Positions 1 to 6,888 of a stretch of DNA of 11,537 nucleotides are shown here, one piece after another; the first letter of the stretch is position 1; every line of letters begins with the position of its first letter. The notes under the pieces are model-generated. The model saw only the letters and a program-made list of their open reading frames with translations. It was not told the DNA's origin and made no database searches. The stretch is from contig CAMHFM010000009.1 of assembly GCA_946184595.1 (NCBI GenBank), forward strand, positions 1 through 11,537. The letters are read 5' to 3'. This DNA comes from an uncultured Azospirillum sp. GTDB taxonomy: Bacteria > Pseudomonadota > Alphaproteobacteria > RF32 > CAG-239. The translations under genes and the position numbers were made by a program.

Positions 1-14
1 GGATATACAGATAT

Positions 15-49
15 AAAAAAACTGCCGATTTTTAATCGACAGCTTTTAT
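15..49 (-). terminator. Rho-independent terminator after the small membrane protein gene
   Basis: On the minus strand an 8-bp stem (CTGTCGAT with ATCGGCAG, one G-U pair, arms at 35-42 and 22-29) closes a 5-nt loop. It is followed by seven T residues and flanked upstream by A residues. It starts about 20 nt after the stop codon of the 68-268 gene, so it is the likely end of that transcript. Confidence 0.88.
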
Positions 50-67
50 TCTCATCCAAATAATTTT

Positions 68-268
68 TTACTTGGCTTTCTGGTCTTTAAGGTAAACCTT
101 CCACAAAAGAGCTCCCAGAATACAGGCTCCTCCGATAATAATAGCAGCAAATATTGAGATTAACCGCAATACGCTTGCTATGGTTTCAAATTCAGGCACT
201 TTAAACTCAAAAATAGCCCAATACGCATATGCTCCACAAAACAGAGCTCCCATCACACAGAGAAACAT
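68..268 (-). CDS. Small two-helix inner-membrane protein of unknown function
   Basis: I do not recognise a family. The 66-residue product has two hydrophobic stretches, about residues 2-20 (rich in F, C, A, Y, W) and 35-56 (rich in I, A, G, L). They are separated by a short acidic linker (EFKVPEFE), and the protein ends in a basic tail (KVYLKDQKAK). This suggests a two-pass membrane hairpin. I chose the ATG at 268 over an in-frame TTG at 274, because a promoter with perfect TATAAT at 307-334 would give a leader of about 30 nt. No good Shine-Dalgarno sequence is visible before either start, which weakens the call. The gene has its own promoter and terminator and is separated from the ribosomal operon by that operon's terminator, so it is probably transcribed alone. 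It occupies the place where secY would normally lie. Confidence 0.62.
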   Translation of the reverse strand: MFLCVMGALFCGAYAYWAIFEFKVPEFETIASVLRLISIFAAIIIGGACILGALLWKVYLKDQKAK

Positions 269-306
269 TTTCAAAATAGGAATTAAAATAATAAGAATTT
301 CAATTT

Positions 307-334
307 ATTATACGAATTTAGCGTAAAAAGTAAA
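307..334 (-). promoter_or_regulatory. Sigma-70-type promoter of the small membrane protein gene
   Basis: On the minus strand TTTACT (329-334, four of six matches to TTGACA) is followed after 16 bp by a perfect TATAAT (307-312). The predicted transcript start near position 300 lies about 32 nt before the ATG at 268. The surrounding stretch (275-408) is very AT-rich and holds no other gene that I can see. Confidence 0.6.
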
Positions 335-409
335 GAAAAAAGCTATTGATAAAAAAATCGCTAAGAATTTATCAGAAATTACTAGAAAAGATTAAACACT
401 AGCAACAAC

Positions 410-446
410 AAAAAAGGATATGGAATTTGCCATATCCTTTTTTTTA
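410..446 (-). terminator. Terminator of the ribosomal-protein operon, probably bidirectional
   Basis: A perfect 8-bp inverted repeat, GGATATGG (416-423) and CCATATCC (430-437), encloses a 6-nt loop. Six A residues lie on the left and at least eight T residues on the right, so the structure would give a terminator on either strand. On the minus strand it lies about 20 nt after the rplO stop codon and ends the operon there. No plus-strand gene points into it. Confidence 0.93.
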
Positions 447-466
447 TAAAGTGCATTTAATGCAGT

Positions 467-949
467 TTATTTAGCTTCAGAAGCTTTCTTTTCGACTTCG
501 ATAATGCTAACCTTACCACCAGCTTTTTCAACAGCGGCAACTGCTGCTTTAGAAGCTGAGTTAACTGTTACATTGATACTAGTTGTAATAGCTCCGCGAG
601 CCAATAATCTCAAACCATCTTTAGCTTGAGAAATAATGCCAGCGTTCATCAAAGCTAACAAGTCAATAGCATTTGCAGATAATTTGCCAGCATCAACAGC
701 TTTTTGCAAAGTATCCAAATTGACAACTGCATATTCTTTAGCAAACGGATTCTTGAAGCCGCGTTTTGGTAAACGACGGTAAATAGGCATTTGGCCACCC
801 TCAAAGCCGTGAACAGCAACGCCAGAACGAGATTTCTGACCTTTTTGTCCGCGACCGCAGGTTTTACCTTTACCGCTACCAATACCACGACCGACACGAA
901 TACGAGCTTTTGTAGCGCCTCTATTGTCTTTTAATTCGTTTAATTTCAT
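467..949 (-). CDS. rplO: 50S ribosomal protein L15
   Basis: L15 is a late-assembling protein of the large subunit whose extended N-terminal arm threads through 23S rRNA. The 160-residue product has the basic Gly-rich N-terminus (GRGIGSGKGKTCGRGQKGQKSR begins near residue 20, so only its character is noted here), then the family hallmark GFEGGQMPIYRRLPKRGF at about 48-65. A globular C-terminal domain follows, ending in an Ala/Lys-rich tail. The length fits alphaproteobacterial L15 (about 155-165 residues). The start is supported by AAGGA about 8 nt upstream. It is the last gene of the operon: a strong terminator follows within about 20 nt, and the usual next gene, secY, is missing. Confidence 0.98.
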   Translation of the reverse strand: MKLNELKDNRGATKARIRVGRGIGSGKGKTCGRGQKGQKSRSGVAVHGFEGGQMPIYRRLPKRGFKNPFAKEYAVVNLDTLQKAVDAGKLSANAIDLLALMNAGIISQAKDGLRLLARGAITTSINVTVNSASKAAVAAVEKAGGKVSIIEVEKKASEAK

Positions 950-970
950 TGTTTTTTTCCTTAAACAAAA

Positions 971-1153
971 TTATTCTTCGACTTTCAAGAGGTGAGATAC
1001 CTTCTTGATCATTCCGCGGATTGAAGGAGTATCTTCCAACTCAACGGTCTTGTACATTTTATTCAACCCTAAACCGATTAAAGTTTTACGTTGAATTTCA
1101 GGACGACCGGCAGCGCTTCCGATTTGCGTAACTTTAATAGTTTTCTTAGCCAT
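971..1153 (-). CDS. rpmD: 50S ribosomal protein L30
   Basis: L30 is a small large-subunit protein found in bacteria mainly in this operon position. The 60-residue product has the normal length and the family pattern: KVTQIGSAAGRPEIQRKTL, then LGLNKM, then a C-terminal MIKKVSHLLKVEE helix/strand. The start lies 3 nt after the rpsE stop, and the Shine-Dalgarno GGAGG sits inside the last codons of rpsE, so translation of the two is probably coupled. A 21-nt gap separates it from rplO downstream. Confidence 0.97.
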   Translation of the reverse strand: MAKKTIKVTQIGSAAGRPEIQRKTLIGLGLNKMYKTVELEDTPSIRGMIKKVSHLLKVEE

Positions 1154-1156
1154 CGA

Positions 1157-1720
1157 TTAAGCCTCCTCTTTATCCAGTTTCGCATTAGCAGTATTTTCAC
1201 GACGGCTAACAATATCACCGACTTTCTTACCACGTTTAGCAGCAACCATTCTCGGAGAGTTTGTAGCTTCCAAAGCATTAAATGTTGCTTTAATCATATT
1301 GTAAGGATTATTAGAACCTAAAGATTTAGCAACGATATCTTGAATGCCCAAAACTTCGAAAATAGCACGCATAGGACCACCGGCAATAACACCGGTACCG
1401 GCAGGAGCTGTTCTCAAAACAACTTTACCAGCGCCGAAACGGCCTTTAACATCGTGGTGAAGAGTTCTACCTTCACGCAACGGAATGCGAACCATGTTTT
1501 TCTTAGCTTCGTTAGTAGCTTTAGTAATAGCTTCAGGAACTTCTGCAGCTTTACCTGTACCATAACCAACGCGGCCTTTCAAGTCACCAACGACGACGAC
1601 AGCAGCAAATGACATTGTGCGTCCGCCTTTAACTGTCTTGGCAACACGGTTAACGTGAACTAATTTTTCAACCAGTTCTTCTTTCTTTTCTGTCTTACGA
1701 CGATCTACAGCTTGTGCCAT
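1157..1720 (-). CDS. rpsE: 30S ribosomal protein S5
   Basis: S5 binds 16S rRNA near the decoding site and helps keep translation accurate. It is also a site of spectinomycin-resistance and ram mutations. The 187-residue product has the N-terminal double-stranded-RNA-binding-like domain, with VKGGRTMSFAAVVVVGD at about 30-46 (the spectinomycin loop region). The C-terminal half contains APAGTGVIAGGPMRAIFE and NSPRMVAAKRGK. Residues after about 170 form a basic/acidic tail typical of alphaproteobacterial versions, which run to 185-200 residues. AGGAG about 6 nt before the ATG supports the start. A 10-nt gap separates it from rplR. Confidence 0.98.
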   Translation of the reverse strand: MAQAVDRRKTEKKEELVEKLVHVNRVAKTVKGGRTMSFAAVVVVGDLKGRVGYGTGKAAEVPEAITKATNEAKKNMVRIPLREGRTLHHDVKGRFGAGKVVLRTAPAGTGVIAGGPMRAIFEVLGIQDIVAKSLGSNNPYNMIKATFNALEATNSPRMVAAKRGKKVGDIVSRRENTANAKLDKEEA

Positions 1721-1730
1721 TGTTTTTCTC

Positions 1731-2093
1731 CTAGAATTTCAAACCGGCAGCACGAGCTGCATCAGCTAAAGCTTTAACACGACCATGGTAAATGTAACCG
1801 CCTCTGTCGAAAACGACTTCATTTACACCAGACTTAACAGCTTTCTCAGCAACTAATTTGCCGATAAATGTAGCTGCTTCGACCGTAGATGATTTAGCAA
1901 TTTTACTTCTAACATCTTTATCTAATGTTGAAGCAGAAACAACTGTTACACCTTTAGCATCGTCAATAATTTGAGCGTAAATGTGCTTACCGCTACGGAA
2001 AACAGATAATCTCATTTTCCCGTTTGCAGCTTTTTTCAAAGCAGTTCTAACACGCTCTTTTCTTTTTTGAAATAATTCTCTTGGCGTATTCAT
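1731..2093 (-). CDS. rplR: 50S ribosomal protein L18
   Basis: L18 binds 5S rRNA together with L5 and L25 and anchors it in the central protuberance. The 120-residue product has a basic N-terminal arm (LFQKRKERVRTALKK), the RLSVFRSGKHIYAQIIDD core strand region at about 28-45, and the C-terminal VVFDRGGYIYHGRVKALADAAR motif, which is close to invariant in the family. Length is normal. An AAGGGAA-type Shine-Dalgarno lies about 9 nt before the ATG. The gene sits between rplF and rpsE as in most bacteria. Confidence 0.98.
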   Translation of the reverse strand: MNTPRELFQKRKERVRTALKKAANGKMRLSVFRSGKHIYAQIIDDAKGVTVVSASTLDKDVRSKIAKSSTVEAATFIGKLVAEKAVKSGVNEVVFDRGGYIYHGRVKALADAARAAGLKF

Positions 2094-2104
2094 TTCAAAT
2101 TCCC

Positions 2105-2644
2105 TTATTTCTTCTTACCTTCTTTACGACGGATGTATTCGCCTTCATACTTAACACCTTTACCTTTATAAGGTTCTGGTTTTCTATATTTGCGAACTTC
2201 CGCAGCAATTTGACCGACCAATTGTTTATCAGCACCAGAAATAGTGATTTGGGTCGGAGTCGGGCAAGCTAAATTAATTGTCTTAGGAGCCTCAAAAATA
2301 ACATCATGAGAAAAACCTAAAGATAAAACTAATTTGTGAGAGCCTTCTACACGAGCTTTATAACCAACACCAACCAGTTCCAAATTCTTACTGAAACCTT
2401 CGCTGACACCCTTAATTAAAGAGTTAATTGTTGCACGGGCTGTGCCCCATAAAGCTCTTGCTTGCTTTGTTTGAGATAAAGCAGAAACAACCACTTTACC
2501 ATTTTCCAACTTAGCTGCGACATGACTGTCGTCAAAAGCATAACTTAATTCACCTAACTTACCTTTAACATTAACATTATTGCCGTTAATGGTAACTGTA
2601 ACACCATTAGGGATAGTAACAGGATATTTTCCAACTCTAGACAT
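2105..2644 (-). CDS. rplF: 50S ribosomal protein L6
   Basis: L6 lies near the sarcin-ricin loop and the L7/L12 stalk base and is important for translation-factor binding. The 179-residue product begins MSRVGKYPVTIPNGVTV, has the two tandem L6 folds (about 10-80 and 85-165), and ends with the hallmark EPYKGKGVKYEGEYIRRKEGKKK region from about residue 157. Length matches the family (about 177). GGGAG 8 nt before the ATG supports the start. The gaps are 12 nt to rpsH upstream and 11 nt to rplR downstream. Confidence 0.98.
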   Translation of the reverse strand: MSRVGKYPVTIPNGVTVTINGNNVNVKGKLGELSYAFDDSHVAAKLENGKVVVSALSQTKQARALWGTARATINSLIKGVSEGFSKNLELVGVGYKARVEGSHKLVLSLGFSHDVIFEAPKTINLACPTPTQITISGADKQLVGQIAAEVRKYRKPEPYKGKGVKYEGEYIRRKEGKKK

Positions 2645-2656
2645 CCATTTTCTCCC

Positions 2657-3055
2657 TTAGAATACTTGACACAGAATTTCACCGCCAACATTGGCTTTTC
2701 TGGCATCATAGTCACTCATTACACCACTCGGTGTAGAAATGATAGAAATACCTAAACCATTATAAACTCTCGGCAAATCTTTAACGCTTGAATAAACGCG
2801 ACGTCCCGGAGTAGAAACACGGTAAATTTCAGTAATAACACCAGTACCCTCATGGTACTTTAATTGAATGTGAAGTTCATCAACACCGGCACGAACGTTT
2901 ACTTTTTCATAACCGTTAATGTAACCTTCTTTTTTCAGAACTTCTAAAACATTTTCACGCAAGCGAGAAGCAGGAGAAATAACCTCTGTTTTCTTCGCTC
3001 TTTGTGCGTTTCTAATGCGTGTGAGCATATCGCCCAAAGGATCAGACATAGACAT
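2657..3055 (-). CDS. rpsH: 30S ribosomal protein S8
   Basis: S8 is a primary 16S rRNA binder of the central domain. In E. coli it also represses the spc operon by binding its mRNA near rplE. The 132-residue product has the N-terminal DPLGDMLTRIRNAQ motif and the C-terminal GISIISTPSGVMSDYDARK and GGEILCQVF motifs, all typical. Two in-frame ATGs lie two codons apart. AGGAGG at 3065-3070 is 9 nt from the first and 15 nt from the second, so I use the first (3055). I did not identify an S8-binding mRNA hairpin near rplX/rplE by eye, so autoregulation is only inferred from the E. coli system. Confidence 0.98.
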   Translation of the reverse strand: MSMSDPLGDMLTRIRNAQRAKKTEVISPASRLRENVLEVLKKEGYINGYEKVNVRAGVDELHIQLKYHEGTGVITEIYRVSTPGRRVYSSVKDLPRVYNGLGISIISTPSGVMSDYDARKANVGGEILCQVF

Positions 3056-3072
3056 GTTCTAAGACCTCCTTA

Positions 3073-3378
3073 CTACCAGCTTGATTTTACCAAACCCGGA
3101 ATTTCACCGAAGCTGGCCATATCTCTTAACTCGACACGGCTCAGACCGAACTTCCGGTAATAACCACGTGAACGACCTGTCAATTTGCAACGATTGCGAG
3201 CGCGAATTTTTGCAGAATTGCGAGGTAATTCAGCTAATTTCAATGTCGCTTGGAAACGATCTTCCGGAGAAGCGTTTTTATCCATAACGATATCTTTGAG
3301 TTTTTGACGGCGATTAGCAAATTTTGCAGCCATCTTAACTCTTTTCAAGTTTCTATAAACTGAACTCGTTTTTGCCAT
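3073..3378 (-). CDS. rpsN: 30S ribosomal protein S14, zinc-free type
   Basis: S14 is part of the 30S head and assembles late with S3 and S10. The 101-residue product is the long form. It ends with RNRCKLTGRSRGYYRKFGL (about 61-79) and SFGEIPGLVKSSW. Only one cysteine (about residue 64) remains, so the CxxC pairs of the zinc-binding short form are absent. This C-minus form does not depend on zinc. GGAGA precedes the ATG. It sits between rplE and rpsH as expected. Confidence 0.98.
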   Translation of the reverse strand: MAKTSSVYRNLKRVKMAAKFANRRQKLKDIVMDKNASPEDRFQATLKLAELPRNSAKIRARNRCKLTGRSRGYYRKFGLSRVELRDMASFGEIPGLVKSSW

Positions 3379-3392
3379 AGTAAAATCTCCGC

Positions 3393-3932
3393 TTATTTCT
3401 TGTAAGGCATATTGAATCCGCTCAAGAGAACTTTAGCCTCTTCATCAGTTTTAGCTGATGTGCAGATAACGATATCCATACCTCTGACAGTTTCAACTTT
3501 TTCATAGTTAATTTCAGGGAAGATAATTTGCTCTTTAATACCGAAAGCAAAATTGCCGCGGCCATCAAAATTCTTACCTGTAATTCCATGGAAGTCTCTG
3601 ATACGAGGTAATGCCATGTTGATTAATCTCTCTAAGAATTCATACATTCTGTCAGAACGCAAAGTAACTTTGCATCCGATAGGCATTTCTTCTCTGAGTT
3701 TGAAAGTTGCGATAGATTTACGAGCTCTAGTAATCATTGGTTTTTGACCAGCAATCAAAGCCATTTCTTCTACAGCATTATTCAGTTTCTTTTTATCGGT
3801 AACGGCATCGCCGACACCCATATTCAAAACAATTTTAGTCAAATGAGGAATCTCATGTGGGTTCTTGTAACCGAATTTTTCCACAAGAGCTTTTTTAATG
3901 ACTTCATTGTATAATTTTTCAAAATTTGTCAT
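3393..3932 (-). CDS. rplE: 50S ribosomal protein L5
   Basis: L5 binds 5S rRNA and forms part of the central protuberance, where it contacts the P-site tRNA and S13. The 179-residue product shows the N-terminal YNEVIKKALVEKFGYKNPHEIP stretch, the IVLNMGVGDA motif (about 33-42), the central ITRARKSIATFKLREEMPIG motif and the C-terminal RGMDIVICTSAKTDEEA pattern. Length is exactly that of E. coli L5. An AAGGGA Shine-Dalgarno lies upstream of the ATG. The gaps are 15 nt to rplX and 14 nt to rpsN. Confidence 0.98.
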   Translation of the reverse strand: MTNFEKLYNEVIKKALVEKFGYKNPHEIPHLTKIVLNMGVGDAVTDKKKLNNAVEEMALIAGQKPMITRARKSIATFKLREEMPIGCKVTLRSDRMYEFLERLINMALPRIRDFHGITGKNFDGRGNFAFGIKEQIIFPEINYEKVETVRGMDIVICTSAKTDEEAKVLLSGFNMPYKK

Positions 3933-3947
3933 TGTTATTTTCCCTTA

Positions 3948-4271
3948 TTATTTATCGATTACTTCACCGGACTTACGAGCGAAACGGACTTTTTTGCCCT
4001 TTTCTTCCTTATATCCGACTTTGGTTGCTTTCCCTGATTTAGGGTCAACAATTGCCACATTAGAAACATTAATCGGAGCTTCTTTGCTGATAATGCCACC
4101 GGCATTTGTCTGGCTCGGCTTAGTATGTCTTTTAACTAAGTTGATACCTTGAACGACAACTTTGCCTTCTTTCGGCATAGCTTTCAGAACTTCACCGGTT
4201 TTGCCTTTGTCATCACCTGACAAAACAATAACCTTATCTCCTTTTTTAATTTTCATTTTAACAAGGCTCAT
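3948..4271 (-). CDS. rplX: 50S ribosomal protein L24
   Basis: L24 is an assembly-initiator protein that binds the 5' end of 23S rRNA and later lies near the exit tunnel. The 107-residue product has the KOW motif (about residues 9-36, with KGDKVIVLSGDDKGKTGEV) and a basic C-terminal domain. Two starts are possible, ATG at 4271 and an ATG five codons later. The first overlaps the rplN stop as TAATG and has GGAGG 7 nt upstream inside rplN, so I chose it. This adds MSLVK to the usual MKIKKGD start. Translation is probably coupled to rplN. Confidence 0.97.
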   Translation of the reverse strand: MSLVKMKIKKGDKVIVLSGDDKGKTGEVLKAMPKEGKVVVQGINLVKRHTKPSQTNAGGIISKEAPINVSNVAIVDPKSGKATKVGYKEEKGKKVRFARKSGEVIDK

Positions 4272-4639
4272 TACAATACCTCCGGTGCTAATGAAATAAT
4301 CTTCATGAATTTCTTAGCACGCAGTTCTCTGGTAACAGGCCCAAAGATACGAGTGCCAATCGGTTCACCATCTTTATTAATCAGAACAGCGGCGTTTGAA
4401 TCAAAACGAATAACGCTGCCATCCTTACGTCTGATGTCGCTGGCCGTGCGAACGATAACGGCTTTGCAGACATCGCCTTTCTTAACGCGGCCTTTAGGCA
4501 GAGCGTCTTTAATAGAAACGACGATAACATCACCGATTGTTGCATGCATTCTCTTGGAGCCTCCAAGAACTTTAATGCACTGCACCTGACGAGCGCCGGA
4601 ATTATCCGCGACATCTAGGTTGGTTTGCATCTGAATCAT
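4271..4639 (-). CDS. rplN: 50S ribosomal protein L14
   Basis: L14 sits at the subunit interface, contributes to intersubunit bridges and is the docking site of RsfS. The 122-residue product begins MIQMQTNLDVADNSGARQV, the family signature, and ends FMKIISLAPEVL. Length matches E. coli (123). AAAGGA lies upstream of the ATG. In E. coli this gene opens the separate spc operon. Here only 18 nt separate it from rpsQ, with neither terminator nor clear promoter, so the two operons form one unit. Confidence 0.98.
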   Translation of the reverse strand: MIQMQTNLDVADNSGARQVQCIKVLGGSKRMHATIGDVIVVSIKDALPKGRVKKGDVCKAVIVRTASDIRRKDGSVIRFDSNAAVLINKDGEPIGTRIFGPVTRELRAKKFMKIISLAPEVL

Positions 4640-4657
4640 TTTTTATTTCCTTTTCTC

Positions 4658-4894
4658 TTAGGCGTTTTGACTAATTACAGTCCAAGTCTTGGTTTTTGAA
4701 TAAGGTTTAGATTCTTCAATCGAAACGATATCCCCAACTTTGTACTGATTGTTTTCATCATGAGCAGCAAACTTTTTGCTCTTCTTGACGAATTTTTTGT
4801 AAACAGGGTGCATAACTTGACGTTCTACACTAACGATTACCGTTTTATCCTGCTTATCGCTGACAACAACACCTTGAAGAATTCTTTTAGGCAT
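4658..4894 (-). CDS. rpsQ: 30S ribosomal protein S17
   Basis: S17 is an OB-fold primary binder of the 16S rRNA 5' domain. The 78-residue product begins MPKRILQGVVVSDKQDKTV, typical of the family, and carries RQVMHPVYKKFVKKSKKF followed by a HDE loop at about 45-47 and a GDIVSIEESKPYSKTKTW strand pair. Length is within the usual 75-90 range. AGGAG precedes the ATG by about 6 nt. It follows rpmC after 10 nt. Confidence 0.98.
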   Translation of the reverse strand: MPKRILQGVVVSDKQDKTVIVSVERQVMHPVYKKFVKKSKKFAAHDENNQYKVGDIVSIEESKPYSKTKTWTVISQNA

Positions 4895-4904
4895 ATCTTT
4901 TCTC

Positions 4905-5102
4905 CTAACTATTCTTCTTGCGCTCGGTTAAGAGCGTGTTGATTTTTGCAATTTCACGACGGACTTTTCTTATTACAGCAGTATTCTGTAATTGTCCAGT
5001 AGATTGTTGAATTCTTAAATTAAATTGCTCTTTTTTAGCTTCAAGCAATTTAGCTTCAAGTTCATCAACACTCATTGCGCGAAGATCTTTAGTTTTAACC
5101 AT
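4905..5102 (-). CDS. rpmC: 50S ribosomal protein L29
   Basis: L29 is a two-helix protein at the tunnel exit, next to L23, and is part of the docking platform for trigger factor and SRP. The 65-residue product has the family pattern of a first helix DELEAKLLEAKKEQFNLR and then STGQLQNTAVIRKVRREIAKI at about 39-59. Its ATG overlaps the rplP stop by one base (TAATG), with AAGGGAG upstream inside rplP, indicating translational coupling. Confidence 0.97.
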   Translation of the reverse strand: MVKTKDLRAMSVDELEAKLLEAKKEQFNLRIQQSTGQLQNTAVIRKVRREIAKINTLLTERKKNS

Positions 5103-5530
5103 TATGCTTCTCCCTTATCAGAGTTCAAGCGCTTAATAAACTTGGACTTAACTGGTAACTTTGCAGCACCCAAAGCGAAAGCTGAACGAGCCGTAGCTTC
5201 ATCAACACCTTCGATTTCGAACATAATACGTCCAGGTTTAACTCTTGCGCACCAATATTCAATAGAACCTTTACCTTTACCCATACGGACTTCAGCAGGT
5301 TTATCTGATACTGGTAAATCAGGGAAAATTCTGATCCATAATCTTCCGACTCTTTTCATCTCACGTGTAATAGCGCGACGAGCAGCTTCGATTTGACGAG
5401 CTGTAACGCGCTCTGGAGAAAGAGCCTTCAATCCATATGAACCAAAACTCAGTTCAGAACCACCTTTGGCCATACCATGAATACGACCTTTGTGGACTTT
5501 GCGGAACTTTAATCTTTTTGGACTTAACAT
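5102..5530 (-). CDS. rplP: 50S ribosomal protein L16
   Basis: L16 organises the A-site tRNA-binding region of the large subunit near the peptidyl transferase centre. The 142-residue product begins MLSPKRLKFRKVHKGRIHG and has VRMGKGKG at about 81-88. Its arginine (82) corresponds to the residue hydroxylated in E. coli L16. FALGAAKLPVKSKF follows near the end. It is a few residues longer than E. coli L16 (136), as is common in alphaproteobacteria. GAGAGGA precedes the ATG. It is 18 nt from rpsC and overlaps rpmC by one base. Confidence 0.98.
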   Translation of the reverse strand: MLSPKRLKFRKVHKGRIHGMAKGGSELSFGSYGLKALSPERVTARQIEAARRAITREMKRVGRLWIRIFPDLPVSDKPAEVRMGKGKGSIEYWCARVKPGRIMFEIEGVDEATARSAFALGAAKLPVKSKFIKRLNSDKGEA

Positions 5531-5548
5531 CTTTTAATATCCTCTCAA

Positions 5549-6217
5549 TTACTTCTGCTCAGCTAATTTCTTATCTTGAGCCATAGGATCGTGAGCCATA
5601 ATGTCGCCCTTATAGATCCAAACTTTAATACCGCAAGCACCATAAGTGGTATGAGCTGTAGAAGTTGCGTAATCAATGTCAGCACGCAATGTATGCAAAG
5701 GCACACGACCTTCACGATAATACTCGGTACGAGCAATTTCAGCACCGCCAAGACGGCCTGAGCAGCTAACTTTGATACCTTCTGCACCCAAGCGCAAAGC
5801 TGACTGCATAACGCGTTTCATAGCACGACGGAAAGCAACACGGCGTTCCAACTGCTGAGCAACACTATCGGCAACCAACTGAGCATCCAACTCAGGTTTT
5901 CTAACTTCCAAAATGTTTAATTGAACTTCAGAAGATGTCAGTTTTTGAATTTCTTTTCTTAAATTCTCAATATCCTGACCTTTCTTACCAATTACAACAC
6001 CTGGTCTTGCAGAGTGAATAGTAACTCTAGCTTTTTTAGCTGGACGTTCAATAACAATACGGCTAATACCAGCTTGAGCCAATTTCTCTTTCAAGAATTC
6101 TTTAATTTTAACGTCTTCGTGGAGGTAATCAGTGAACTTTTCATCGGCATACCAACGAGAGTCCCAAGTACGGTTAATACCTAAACGAAGACCTGTAGGA
6201 TTTACTTTCTGTCCCAT
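5549..6217 (-). CDS. rpsC: 30S ribosomal protein S3
   Basis: S3 lies at the mRNA entry tunnel of the 30S head and contributes to ribosomal helicase activity. The 222-residue product begins MGQKVNPTGLRLGI, has a type II KH domain at about 38-107 with the RNA-binding GKKG loop at 77-80 (within GVVIGKKGQDIENLRKEI), and the C-terminal S3 domain with GRLGGAEIARTEYYREGRVPLHTLRADIDY. Length is usual for alphaproteobacteria. GGGGAG lies upstream of the ATG and the start is 3 nt after the rplV stop. Confidence 0.98.
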   Translation of the reverse strand: MGQKVNPTGLRLGINRTWDSRWYADEKFTDYLHEDVKIKEFLKEKLAQAGISRIVIERPAKKARVTIHSARPGVVIGKKGQDIENLRKEIQKLTSSEVQLNILEVRKPELDAQLVADSVAQQLERRVAFRRAMKRVMQSALRLGAEGIKVSCSGRLGGAEIARTEYYREGRVPLHTLRADIDYATSTAHTTYGACGIKVWIYKGDIMAHDPMAQDKKLAEQK

Positions 6218-6220
6218 GAC

Positions 6221-6595
6221 TTACTCCCCACGCTCTGTGACGACGATAGTCAAGTTAGAGAACGGTTTTAATACCCGTGCTCCGCGACCACGACCACGTG
6301 CGTGCATACGTTTCATTACTAAGCAGTTGCCGACATAAGCTTCACTAACATAAAGCTTGTCGATATTCAACTGATGATTATTTTCAGCGTTTGCAATTGC
6401 TGATTTCAAAACTGCCAAAGCAGCTTTTGCAATTCTCTTCTTAGAGAATGTCAATTCAGCAACAGCCTTCTCTGCGCTTAAACCACGAATTGTTTGAGCA
6501 ACGAGGTTTAATTTACGAGAACTGGTGCGGATAGAATTTCCGACAGCCATCGCCTGATTGTTTTCCAATCTTCTTGCGTCTTTAGTTTTTCCCAT
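6221..6595 (-). CDS. rplV: 50S ribosomal protein L22
   Basis: L22 lines the nascent-peptide exit tunnel with a long beta-hairpin, the site of macrolide-resistance changes. The 124-residue product has an N-terminal extension (MGKTKDARRLENNQA) found in alphaproteobacterial L22. SSRKLNLVAQTIRG, SAIANAENNHQLNIDKL and the tunnel hairpin region MKRMHARGRGRGARV (about 94-108) follow. The hairpin looks intact. The start lies 2 nt after the rpsS stop, with AGAGAGG upstream in the rpsS end. Confidence 0.98.
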   Translation of the reverse strand: MGKTKDARRLENNQAMAVGNSIRTSSRKLNLVAQTIRGLSAEKAVAELTFSKKRIAKAALAVLKSAIANAENNHQLNIDKLYVSEAYVGNCLVMKRMHARGRGRGARVLKPFSNLTIVVTERGE

Positions 6596-6597
6596 AA

Positions 6598-6876
6598 TTA
6601 ACCTCTCTTAGCCTTCTTATCTGCTGTGTGACCGTAGAAAGTACGGCTTGGAGCAAATTCACCAAACTTGTGGCCAACCATATCCTCTGTCACCAAAACA
6701 GGGATAAATTTGTGACCGTTGTGAACACCAAATGTCAAACCAACAAATTGTGGTAACATTGTCGAACGACGAGACCAAATTTTGATAACTTCGTTACGGC
6801 TTGATGCTCTAGCACTTTCAGCCTTCTTAAGAAGATAGCCATCAACAAACGGGCCTTTCCATACGGAACGTGTCAT
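6598..6876 (-). CDS. rpsS: 30S ribosomal protein S19
   Basis: S19 forms a head complex with S13 and contacts the large subunit through bridge proteins near the A-site finger. The 92-residue product begins MTRSVWKGPFVDGYLLKKA and ends with HKFGEFAPSRTFYGHTADKKAKRG, both family hallmarks. I start it at the ATG at 6876 and not at an in-frame TTG two codons earlier (6882). GGGAG lies 8 nt before the ATG but only 2-3 nt before the TTG, and the family begins two residues before the RSVWKGPF motif. With this start the gap to rplB is 12 nt. Confidence 0.97.
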   Translation of the reverse strand: MTRSVWKGPFVDGYLLKKAESARASSRNEVIKIWSRRSTMLPQFVGLTFGVHNGHKFIPVLVTEDMVGHKFGEFAPSRTFYGHTADKKAKRG

Positions 6877-6888
6877 TTGCAAATCTCC

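Noticed and set aside
4305..4589. 94-codon plus-strand frame opposite rplN
   Set aside because: It is a shadow of the highly conserved rplN gene and gives a low-complexity product without recognisable motifs.
5025..5396. 123-codon open frame on the plus strand
   Set aside because: It lies opposite rpmC/rplP, which are certain. Its product has no family features, and there is no promoter or Shine-Dalgarno context.
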